From: Frankiaceae bacterium
Lineage (GTDB): Bacteria; Actinomycetota; Actinomycetes; JAVEEJ01
Length of the DNA stretch: 6,272 nucleotides
Direction of reading: 5' to 3'
Assembly (NCBI GenBank): GCA_030840515.1
Contig: JAVEEJ010000218.1
Coordinates: 1 to 6,272 of the forward strand
A program made the position numbers and the translations under genes. The notes beneath the pieces were generated by a model. That model ran no database searches. It was not told the DNA's origin and worked only from the letters and a program-made list of their open reading frames with translations. Shown in pieces: positions 1 through 6,087 of the stretch (positions are counted from its first letter, which is position 1; each line of letters begins with the position of its first letter).

Positions 1-1
1 T

Positions 2-460
2 CCGGAGCAGCGACTGCGTACAGTCATCGCCGACCCGGCCTGTCGCGTCGTAGTGGCTGTGGTCGACGAGGAGCCGGTGGGCATGGCGGTGCTCTCCCGC
101 ACCTGGGTCAGCCCCCTGCTCGACGCCATGGCGGTGCAGGTAAGCCTGCTCGTCGTCTCCGCCAGTCACCGCAAGCACGGGGTCGGGCGGGCGCTGGTGA
201 CCGCGGCGGTGAGCTACGGCGAGGAGATCGAGGCCGACGAGGTCGTCGTCAGCGTCCTGCCGTCCCTGCGCGAGGCCAACCGCTTCTACGCCCAGCTCGG
301 ATTCTCACCCCAGGTCATGCGTCGCACCGCGCCTGTCGCGGGCCTGCGACGTCGCCTGGGGACGCCCCAGGAGCGCCGCTCGCACACCGACCTGGCGCGG
401 CGGCGAGCCCGGCTGGCCCCGGCCCGGGTCAGGACGGCGCTGCGCCGCGCCCAGAGCTAG
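2..460 (+). CDS. GNAT-family N-acetyltransferase, 5' end outside window
   Basis: The reading frame is open to the left edge, so this is the C-terminal 152 residues of a longer protein. A GTG at 53 would allow a 135-residue product, but the 17 residues before it (ending in a VVVAVV strand) continue the GNAT fold, so the true start is likely upstream. Visible landmarks are the acetyl-CoA pyrophosphate-binding loop R-K-H-G-V-G-R (fragment residues 57-63) after strand VSLLVVSASH, then a VVVSVLP strand and the A-N-R-F-Y-x-x-L-G-F segment typical of GNAT C-termini. GNAT enzymes move an acetyl group from acetyl-CoA to an amine; the substrate cannot be read here. The last ~45 residues are Arg-rich and extend past the usual fold end, possibly contacting nucleic acid or a partner (inference). 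The stop lies 12 bases from the convergent thioesterase stop, with no visible terminator between. Confidence 0.85.
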   Translation, partial: PEQRLRTVIADPACRVVVAVVDEEPVGMAVLSRTWVSPLLDAMAVQVSLLVVSASHRKHGVGRALVTAAVSYGEEIEADEVVVSVLPSLREANRFYAQLGFSPQVMRRTAPVAGLRRRLGTPQERRSHTDLARRRARLAPARVRTALRRAQS

Positions 461-472
461 TCGCCGTACTCG

Positions 473-886
473 TCACATGGTGCGCAGCACGCACGTCAGG
501 CGGCCCGTCGCCACTCGTCGACCTTCTGCGTCGGTGACCTCGCACTGATAGCTCGCCAGCGTCCCGCCCAGCGACAGCGCGGTCGCCGTGCAGGTGACCA
601 GGCCGTCCTTCGCGGAGCGGTGGTGCGACACCGACAGCTCGACGCCGAGCGCCACCTTGCCCATCGTCATGCCGTGCAGCGTGCCGGCGATCGAGCCGGC
701 GGTCTCGATCAGCACTCCGGTGGCCCCGCCGTGGAGCAAGCCGAACGGCTGGCGGTTGCCCTCGACCGGCATGGTCATCACGATCCGCTCCGCACTCGCG
801 TCGACGATCGCGATGCCCATCCGCTCAGCGAGCTCGCCCTTCTGCTCCATGAAGCCATCGATGTCCGTGCGCGGTGCGTCAGCCAT
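473..886 (-). CDS. Hotdog-fold acyl-CoA thioesterase (YdiI/YbdB/PaaI type)
   Basis: A 137-residue protein of normal family length, predicted to hydrolyse a CoA thioester in the cytosol. The core N-R-Q-P-F-G-L-L-H-G-G followed by L-I-E-T-A-G-S-I-A-G closely resembles E. coli YdiI. Gln46, His52 and Glu61 have the same spacing as the YdiI catalytic Gln48, His54 and Glu63. The C-terminal part (VELSVSHHRSA, then two strands) fits the rest of the hotdog sheet. YdiI is the DHNA-CoA thioesterase of menaquinone synthesis (MenI), and actinomycetes use menaquinone. That role is possible here, but the family is broad and no men genes are nearby, so I do not assign it. The start at 886 (MADAPRTD) has AGG four bases upstream on its own strand. 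The frame also extends to an ATG at 952, inside polA, which is less likely. The gene is divergent from polA. Confidence 0.88.
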   Translation of the reverse strand: MADAPRTDIDGFMEQKGELAERMGIAIVDASAERIVMTMPVEGNRQPFGLLHGGATGVLIETAGSIAGTLHGMTMGKVALGVELSVSHHRSAKDGLVTCTATALSLGGTLASYQCEVTDAEGRRVATGRLTCVLRTM

Positions 887-905
887 GCGACCTAGGATGC
901 CGGTC
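887..905 (+). promoter_or_regulatory. Divergent thioesterase/polA start region; possible polA -10
   Basis: Only 10 to 19 bases separate the two start codons. The gap holds the palindrome CCTAGG (891-896), which puts an AGG core upstream of the start on each strand. TAGGAT at 893-898 matches the actinobacterial -10 pattern TANNNT and would place a + strand transcription start near 905, at the GTG at 906. No convincing -35 is visible. The same bases AGGA (894-897) could instead act as a Shine-Dalgarno sequence eight bases from that GTG. Promoters for both genes must overlap one or both coding regions. The match is short, so this is tentative. Confidence 0.35.
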
Positions 906-3605
906 GTGCCAGATGAGGCGGCGACCCCCTCCGGTGACCGGCCGCGGCTCATGCTGCTGGACGGCCACTCGTTGGCCTACCGAGCCTTCTTCGCCCTGCC
1001 CGTGGAGAACTTCTCCACGACGACGGGCCAGCCCACCAACGCGGTCTACGGCTTCACCTCCATGCTCATCAACGCGATGCGCGACGAGAAGCCGAGCCAC
1101 ATGGCCGTCGCGTTCGACGTCAGCGCCCCGACGTTCCGACACGAGGAGTACGCCGACTACAAGGCGACCAGGTCCGAGACGCCCAGCGACTTCCGCGGTC
1201 AGGTGAGCCTGATCAAGGAGGTGCTGCAGGCGCTAGCCGTTCCGATGGTGGAGGCCTCCGGCTTCGAGGCGGACGACGTCATCGCCACCCTCGCCAAGCA
1301 GGCCGGCGCCGAGGGCATGGACGTGCTCATCGTCACCGGCGACCGCGACGCCTATCAGCTCGTCGACGAGCGCATCACGGTGCTGATGACCCGCAAGGGC
1401 ATCAGCGACATGACGCGATTCACCCCCGCCGCCGTCGAGGAGAAGTACGGCCTGACGCCGCAGCAGTACCCCGACTTCGCTGCGTTGCGCGGCGATCCCA
1501 GCGACAACCTGCCCAACATCCCCTCGGTCGGCGAGAAGACGGCGATCAAGTGGATCCAGCAGTTCGACTCCCTCGATGGGCTCGTCGACCGCGCCGACGA
1601 GGTGCCCGGGAAGGCGGGCGACGCGCTGCGTGCGCACCTGGCACAGGTCATCCAGAACCGGCGGCTCACCGAGCTGCGTCGCGACGTGCCGCTGGACGTC
1701 GGACCGCACGACCTGCATCTCGGCAGCTGGGATCGCGACGAGGTGCACAAGCTCTTCGACAACCTGCAGTTCCGGGTGCTGCGTGATCGGCTCTTCGCCT
1801 CACTCAGTGCGGCCGAGCCAGAGGCCGACGAAGGATTCGCCGTCGACGGCGGCGCGCTGGAGGCGGGCGAGCTGCCGGCCTGGCTCGAGGAGCACGCGAG
1901 CACTGGTGCGCGCGTCGGTGTGGACGTCAGTGGGACCTGGGGCCGCGGCACGGGAGTGGTGACCGGTCTTGCTCTGGCCGCCGCCGACGGTGCGGGCGCC
2001 TGGGTCGACCCCAACGAGCTCACCGCGGAGGACGAGGCGGCGCTGGCGCGCTGGCTCGGCGACCCCGCGTTCCCCAAGGCGCTCCACGACGCGAAGGGCC
2101 CGTCTCTCGCGCTTCTCGAGCGAGGCTGGCCGATCGACGGTGTCTCCAGTGACACCGCGCTCGCGGCCTACCTCGCCCTGCCCGGCCAGCGCAGCTTCGA
2201 CCTCGGCGACCTGGCGTTGCGCTACCTGCGCCGTGAGCTCCGCAACGACTCCGCGGACGACGGGCAGCTCACCCTCGACGGGTCCGGCGAGGCGGACGCC
2301 GCGGCCGCCGCCATCGTCCGTGCGCAGGCCACGCTCGACCTCGCGGAAGCCCTGGACGCCGACGTTGAGCGCCGCGGCGGAAAGCGGCTCCTCGCCGACG
2401 TGGAGCTCCCGCTGGTCGGCGTACTCGCTCGGATGGAGCGCACCGGCATCGGCGTGGACCTCGAGCACCTGGCGCACCTCGAGTCGTCCTACGCCGCGGA
2501 GGTGAAGGCGGCGGCGGAGAGCGCGTACGACGTGGTGGGGCACGAGTTCAACCTCGGGTCGCCCAAGCAGCTGCAGACGGTCCTGTTCGACGAGCTCAAG
2601 CTGCCGAAGACCAAGAAGATCAAGACCGGTTACACCACCGACGCCGACGCGCTGCAATGGCTCGAGGAGCAGACCGGGCACCCGCTGCTCGAGCACATGC
2701 TGCGCCACCGCGACGTGAGCCGGTTGAAGTCGATCGTGGACTCGCTGATGCCGATGGCTGATGCCTCGAGCCGCATCCACACCACCTACAACCAGACGGT
2801 GGCCGCGACGGGTCGCCTGAGCAGCACCGACCCCAACATGCAGAACATCCCGATCCGCACGGCCGAGGGGCGCCAGATCCGACGCGCGTTCGTGGTGGGC
2901 GCTGGATACGAGTGCCTGCTCACGGCGGACTACAGCCAGATCGAGATGCGGATCATGGCGCATCTGTCGCACGACGCCGGCCTGATCGAGGCTTTCGCGA
3001 GCGGGGAGGACCTGCACACCTACGTGGCCTCGAAGGCCTACTCGCTGCCGATCGAGCAGGTGGACCCCGAGCTGCGGCGGCGGACCAAAGCGATGACCTA
3101 CGGACTGGCCTACGGGCTGTCGGCGTTCGGGCTGGCCTCGCAGCTGAAGATCACGCCCGAAGAGGCACGCGCCCAGATGGACCTCTACTTCGACCGCTTC
3201 GGCGGCGTGCGCGACTACCTGGCGAGCATCGTCGATCAGGCCCGCAAGGACGGCTACACCGAGACCATCATGGGCCGGCGGCGCTACCTGCCGGACCTGA
3301 CGAGCGACAACCGGCAGCGGCGCGAGATGGCCGAGCGGATGGCGCTCAACGCCCCGATCCAGGGCAGCGCAGCAGACATCATCAAGGTGGCGATGCTCGG
3401 CCTCGACCGTGAGCTCACCGCCCGCGGGCTCGGTTCCCGCCTGCTGCTGCAAGTGCACGACGAGCTCGTCCTCGAGGTGGCGCCGGGTGAGCGCGAAGAG
3501 GTCGAGCGGCTGGTCTGCGACCAGATGGCGGCTGCCTACCTGATGGACGTGCCGCTGGAGGTCAGCGTGGGCGTCGGGCGAACCTGGGACGACGCGGCGC
3601 ACTGA
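906..3605 (+). CDS. polA: DNA polymerase I
   Basis: An 899-residue family A polymerase, close to the usual actinobacterial length; it fills gaps in repair and replaces Okazaki primers. The N-terminal 5' nuclease has acidic metal-ligand motifs: Asp19 in LLDGHS, E-A-D-D (121-124), G-D-R-D (145-148) and G-D-P-S-D-N (196-201) leading into the helix-hairpin-helix. The middle 3'-5' exonuclease-like domain (about 335-480) has D340-V-S342 where proofreading enzymes have Asp-x-Glu, so it is probably inactive, as in mycobacterial PolA. The polymerase has motif A D-Y-S-Q-I-E (Asp675), O-helix Lys728 and Tyr732 (Phe762 in E. coli), and motif C H-D-E (Asp852). I chose GTG 906 because AGGA lies eight bases upstream. 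In-frame ATGs at 897 (AGG directly abutting it) and 885 would add 3 or 7 residues. The open frame continues back to 588 only as antisense to the thioesterase. Confidence 0.97.
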   Translation: MPDEAATPSGDRPRLMLLDGHSLAYRAFFALPVENFSTTTGQPTNAVYGFTSMLINAMRDEKPSHMAVAFDVSAPTFRHEEYADYKATRSETPSDFRGQVSLIKEVLQALAVPMVEASGFEADDVIATLAKQAGAEGMDVLIVTGDRDAYQLVDERITVLMTRKGISDMTRFTPAAVEEKYGLTPQQYPDFAALRGDPSDNLPNIPSVGEKTAIKWIQQFDSLDGLVDRADEVPGKAGDALRAHLAQVIQNRRLTELRRDVPLDVGPHDLHLGSWDRDEVHKLFDNLQFRVLRDRLFASLSAAEPEADEGFAVDGGALEAGELPAWLEEHASTGARVGVDVSGTWGRGTGVVTGLALAAADGAGAWVDPNELTAEDEAALARWLGDPAFPKALHDAKGPSLALLERGWPIDGVSSDTALAAYLALPGQRSFDLGDLALRYLRRELRNDSADDGQLTLDGSGEADAAAAAIVRAQATLDLAEALDADVERRGGKRLLADVELPLVGVLARMERTGIGVDLEHLAHLESSYAAEVKAAAESAYDVVGHEFNLGSPKQLQTVLFDELKLPKTKKIKTGYTTDADALQWLEEQTGHPLLEHMLRHRDVSRLKSIVDSLMPMADASSRIHTTYNQTVAATGRLSSTDPNMQNIPIRTAEGRQIRRAFVVGAGYECLLTADYSQIEMRIMAHLSHDAGLIEAFASGEDLHTYVASKAYSLPIEQVDPELRRRTKAMTYGLAYGLSAFGLASQLKITPEEARAQMDLYFDRFGGVRDYLASIVDQARKDGYTETIMGRRRYLPDLTSDNRQRREMAERMALNAPIQGSAADIIKVAMLGLDRELTARGLGSRLLLQVHDELVLEVAPGEREEVERLVCDQMAAAYLMDVPLEVSVGVGRTWDDAAH

Positions 3606-3606
3606 C

Positions 3607-3632
3607 GGTTAGGCCCCGCTCTCCCGGGGGTA
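3607..3632 (+). promoter_or_regulatory. SigF/SigB-family-like promoter before the lipoprotein cassette
   Basis: GGTTA (3607-3611) and GGGTA (3628-3632) are separated by 16 bases. This fits the published mycobacterial SigF pattern (GGTTT, 15-17 bases, GGGTA) with one mismatch in the -35 box, and the related Streptomyces SigB pattern. It lies directly after the polA stop, in the only intergenic gap ahead of a five-gene run. A transcription start some 6-9 bases beyond the -10 would fall at about 3638-3643, next to or on the lipoprotein ATG at 3643. This would explain why that gene has no well-spaced Shine-Dalgarno sequence. GGGTA can arise by chance in GC-rich DNA, so the support comes from the paired boxes, the spacing and the position. 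Confidence 0.5.
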
Positions 3633-3642
3633 ACGCCGCTTC

Positions 3643-4095
3643 ATGATCGGCCCGCGGGTACGGCGACTGCCGTGCCTGGTCCTTCTGGCAACCGCTGTCC
3701 TCGTGACCGGGTGCGTGGGGCCCTCGCGCACCGACGCCGACTACCACCGCAAGGCCAGCAACAGCGCCGAGGCGATGCGCAGCGCCGTCGAGACCGGGCG
3801 ACTGGTGGCCGACCTGGTCCTGCGCGACCGCGCCTTCGGCAACTACGCCAACGTCGCCGCGACCGAGGCTGAGCAGGCCGCCGACGGCGTCCAGGCCGCC
3901 TTCGACAGCGTGCAGCCGCCCAGCACCGCGGCGGACGACGTGCGCGAGAAGTTCGACGCGCTGCTCCAGGCCGCGACCGGAGCGCTCGGTGACCTGCGCA
4001 TCGCGGTTCGGCGGCACCTGCTCGGCGACGTGCGCAAGGCCGCCGACGACCTGAAGAAGATCTCCGCCCAGCTCGAGCCTCTGGTCGGTGTCTGA
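3643..4095 (+). CDS. Small secreted helical lipoprotein, function unknown
   Basis: A 150-residue protein with a type II signal peptide: basic start (M-I-G-P-R-V-R-R), hydrophobic core (about 9-20) and lipobox V21-T-G-C24. Cys24 would be lipidated and the mature protein held on the outer face of the cytoplasmic membrane. The mature part is Ala-, Asp- and Glu-rich and reads as amphipathic helices (about 33-60, 64-90, 96-126 and 128-147) with a Q-P-P turn at 91-93, suggesting a small helical bundle. It has no further cysteine and no catalytic motif I recognise. The ATG has only a distant G-run upstream (3626-3630, 12 bases away). A near-leaderless message from the promoter-like site just before it is a better explanation. 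The transporter gene starts 30 bases downstream on the same strand, so cotranscription and a role near that transporter are plausible but unproven. Confidence 0.82.
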   Translation: MIGPRVRRLPCLVLLATAVLVTGCVGPSRTDADYHRKASNSAEAMRSAVETGRLVADLVLRDRAFGNYANVAATEAEQAADGVQAAFDSVQPPSTAADDVREKFDALLQAATGALGDLRIAVRRHLLGDVRKAADDLKKISAQLEPLVGV

Positions 4096-4125
4096 CGTGA
4101 TGACTCTGCCGATGCGGCTGATTCC

Positions 4126-5355
4126 ATGAAGAAGATGCTCCAGGTCACCCTGGGCATCCTCACCGCCATCGGTGGCTTCGTCGACATCGGTGACCTGGTC
4201 GCCAACGCCCTGACCGGGGCGCGCTTCGGCATGTCCCTCGCCTGGGTGGTGCTGGTCGGCGTCTTCGGCATCATCCTGTTCGCCGAGATGTCCGGCAGGG
4301 TCGGAGCGATCACCGGCCGTCCCGTCTTCGACCTCGTCCGCGAGCGGCTCGGCGTCCGCGCCGGCCTCGCGAACCTGTTCGCCTCCTTCTTCATCAACTT
4401 CCTCACCGTCATCGCCGAGATCGGTGGCGTCGCGCTCGCGCTCGAGCTCGCCACCAGCGTCAACTACCTGCTCTGGGTCCCGATCGTGGCGGTGCTGCTC
4501 TGGGTGACCATCTGGAAGATCAAGTTCGAGAGCATGGAACGGCTCTACGGGCTGATGGGCCTGTGCCTGCTCGTCTTCGCCGTGGCGCTGTGGAAGCTCG
4601 GGCCCGACTGGGGATCGCTCTGGGGCGACGCGTCCAACCCCACCGTGCCGCGGGGCGAGGGGCACCCCACCTGGATCTACTACGCGATCGCCCTGTTCGG
4701 CGCGGCGATGACGCCCTACGAGGTCTTCTTCTTCTCCAGCGGGGCGGTCGAGGAGCGCTGGACCAAGAAGGACCTGATGCTCAACCGGGCCAACGTCTAC
4801 ATCGGGTTCCCGCTCGGGGCGTTCCTGTCGCTGGCGATCATGGCCTGCTCCGCGAGCGTCCTGAGACCTCGCGGCATCAGCGTCGACACCCTGAGCCAGG
4901 TCGCGCTCCCGGTCTCGGTGGCGCTTGGCAAGCTCGGCCTCGCCGTGGTGCTCATCGGCTTCTTCGCAGCGACCTTCGGCGCGGCGATCGAGACGCTGAT
5001 GTCGAGCGGCTACACGGTCGCGCAGTACTTCGGCTGGCAGTGGGGGAAGTACGTGGCGCCGAAGCAGGCCGCGCGCTTCCACGTGGTGATGCTGGTGACT
5101 CTCTTGCTTGCCACCATGGTCACGTTGACGACGATCGACCCGGTCAAGGTGACGGAGTACAGCATCGTGCTGTCCGCCGCGGCGCTACCGCTGACCTACC
5201 TGCCGATCCTTGTCGTCGCGAACGACCGCGAGTTCATGGGCGACAAGAAGAACTCCCGGGTGACCAACTTCTTCGCCAGCATCTACCTCGTCATCATCAT
5301 GGTGGTCGCGGTCATCACCATTCCGTTGATGCTCGCGACGAAGGCAGGTGCGTGA
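4126..5355 (+). CDS. Nramp-like (SLC11-type) divalent cation transporter, atypical metal site
   Basis: A 409-residue membrane protein with about 11 hydrophobic segments (roughly 8-30, 37-56, 82-106, 112-130, 140-156, 183-206, 224-245, 264-292, 318-336, 344-364, 380-404). Nramp features are the unwound TM1 segment with D20-I-G-D23 where classic Nramps have D-P-G-N, the TM3 stretch A97-E-I-G-G-V-A-L-A-L-E-L, and TM6 F-G-A-A-M-T-P-Y-E (191-199) in place of the usual M-P-H. The metal-binding Asp of TM1 is kept, but Asn becomes Asp, the Met ligand aligns with Thr196, and the TM6 His with Tyr198. Classic Nramps import Mn2+/Fe2+ with protons. Loss of the soft Met ligand, also seen in Nramp-related Mg2+ transporters, suggests a harder cation or another solute (inference). 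No in-frame alternative start exists back to the stop at 4093, and no clear ribosome site is seen. The stop overlaps the next ATG (TGATG). Confidence 0.85.
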   Translation: MKKMLQVTLGILTAIGGFVDIGDLVANALTGARFGMSLAWVVLVGVFGIILFAEMSGRVGAITGRPVFDLVRERLGVRAGLANLFASFFINFLTVIAEIGGVALALELATSVNYLLWVPIVAVLLWVTIWKIKFESMERLYGLMGLCLLVFAVALWKLGPDWGSLWGDASNPTVPRGEGHPTWIYYAIALFGAAMTPYEVFFFSSGAVEERWTKKDLMLNRANVYIGFPLGAFLSLAIMACSASVLRPRGISVDTLSQVALPVSVALGKLGLAVVLIGFFAATFGAAIETLMSSGYTVAQYFGWQWGKYVAPKQAARFHVVMLVTLLLATMVTLTTIDPVKVTEYSIVLSAAALPLTYLPILVVANDREFMGDKKNSRVTNFFASIYLVIIMVVAVITIPLMLATKAGA

Positions 5356-5744
5356 TGGCCTCCGTGATCGACGCGCACCTGCATCTGCTCGACCGGCAGA
5401 TCGTCGACCGGGACGGCCGGCTGATCGGCAAGGTCGACGACCTCGAGCTCGAGCTGGCCCCTGGTGCCGACTACCCCGTGGTCACCGCGCTGCTGTGCGG
5501 TCCGATGGCCCTGGGGCCCCGGCTCGGCGGAAGACTCGGCGTGTGGCTGGTGTCGGCAGCGCGACGACTGCGCCCACGGGGCGACACCGACCCGGTGCGG
5601 ATCGGCTTCGGCGCAGTGACCGAAGTGGGGCCTTCCATCAAGCTCAGCATCACGGTCGAGCAGGCACCGACGCTGCGGCTCGAGCAGTGGTGCCTGGAGA
5701 AGGTCATCTCCCGACTCCCCGGAGGCACCCGTGAGGCTGGCTGA
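5355..5744 (+). CDS. PRC-barrel-like cytosolic protein, first of a pair
   Basis: A 129-residue protein without signal peptide or membrane segment. The segment R14-Q-I-V-D-R-D-G-R-L-I-G-K-V-D-D-L-E-L (14-32) has the opening two-strand pattern of PRC-barrel domains (strand, D-x-x-G turn, G-K-V-x-D-L). V-R-I-G-F-G-A-V-T-E-V-G-P-S-I-K-L (81-97) matches the closing strands. PRC barrels are small beta-barrels used as regulatory or adaptor domains, as in RimM and the photosynthetic reaction centre H subunit; no enzyme activity is expected. His8 and His10 near the N-terminus could bind metal, but this is speculative. The ATG overlaps the transporter stop by one base, with AGG six bases upstream (5346-5348), so translation is probably coupled. 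The obvious hypothesis is an accessory or regulatory subunit acting on the transporter's cytosolic face (inference). Confidence 0.75.
   Translation: MASVIDAHLHLLDRQIVDRDGRLIGKVDDLELELAPGADYPVVTALLCGPMALGPRLGGRLGVWLVSAARRLRPRGDTDPVRIGFGAVTEVGPSIKLSITVEQAPTLRLEQWCLEKVISRLPGGTREAG
5721..5725 (+). promoter_or_regulatory. Strong Shine-Dalgarno deciding the GTG start at 5731
   Basis: GGAGG lies five bases before the GTG at 5731, inside the last codons of the preceding gene. It is the best ribosome site in the window. It supports GTG as the real start of the second PRC-barrel gene despite the 14-base overlap with the first. Confidence 0.8.
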
Positions 5745-6087
5745 GCTCGCCGGTGCGCGTCTGATCGACTCGACAGGACGCGACGTGGCCACCGTTCACG
5801 ACCTGCGGCTGTCCCAGGACGGCCCGGTGCACGAGGCCACCGCGCGCGCCGCCTATCGGGTCCGCGGGCTGGTGGTCGGTCCGGGCCACGTGGGGCTCCA
5901 CATGGGGTACGGCGGTCGGGAGGTCGCCGGTCCGGCATTGCTGAGCGGCCCGCTCGGACGCCTGGCGAAACGCGCGCGGCTGGTGGACTGGAGTCTCATC
6001 GAGGAGCTCTCACCAGGACGCGTGCGGATCTCGTGCGCGTACGACGACCTGCCTAGCGCCGGCGAGCCAGGGGAGCGCGCGACATGA
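5731..6087 (+). CDS. PRC-barrel-like protein, second of a pair
   Basis: A 118-residue soluble protein. Its start, L6-A-G-A-R-L-I-D-S-T-G-R-D-V-A-T-V-H-D-L-R-L (6-27), lines up with residues 13-32 of the preceding protein and has the PRC-barrel turn and strands. It continues with Y42-R-V-R-G-L-V-V-G, a gap-rich middle, and closing strands (86-102, W87 to C102). The two neighbours therefore look like distant tandem paralogues. The TVHDL strand replaces the canonical G-K-V-D-D-L, and the barrel is followed by a short acidic, Pro-containing tail. GTG is the start, backed by a strong Shine-Dalgarno at 5721-5725. The gene overlaps the previous one by 14 bases and shares ATGA with the next, so it sits inside a translationally coupled operon. 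The two PRC proteins may form a heteromer that binds the transporter or the small membrane protein (inference). Confidence 0.7.
   Translation: MRLAELAGARLIDSTGRDVATVHDLRLSQDGPVHEATARAAYRVRGLVVGPGHVGLHMGYGGREVAGPALLSGPLGRLAKRARLVDWSLIEELSPGRVRISCAYDDLPSAGEPGERAT

Noticed and set aside
461..472. Bidirectional terminator between the convergent GNAT and thioesterase genes
   Set aside because: Only 12 bases, with no inverted repeat and no T-run on either strand.
588..905. N-terminal extension of PolA by 106 residues
   Set aside because: The frame is open only because it runs antisense to the thioesterase. The residues do not resemble the PolA N-terminus, and proper starts exist at 885-906.
1800..3602. 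600-codon open frame on the minus strand across polA
   Set aside because: It lies fully antisense to the conserved polymerase domain. The translation is low-complexity, His/Arg/Val-rich, with no recognisable fold. Long antisense frames are common in GC-rich codon-biased genes.
3614..3630. CCCC...GGGG hairpin after polA as an intrinsic terminator
   Set aside because: The stem is only about four pairs with a loop of about nine and no T-run. The same bases are better explained as promoter spacer and -10 region.
3562..5082. 506-codon open frame on the minus strand across the lipoprotein and transporter genes
   Set aside because: It spans two genes with clear signal peptide and membrane features on the other strand. 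The product is a repetitive Asp/Glu/Gly/Arg mix typical of a shadow frame.
4563..5354. Extension of the first PRC-barrel protein upstream through the transporter gene
   Set aside because: The Arg/Gly-rich translation is an out-of-frame reading of transmembrane segments. The ATG at 5355, with stop/start coupling, begins the PRC-like sequence.
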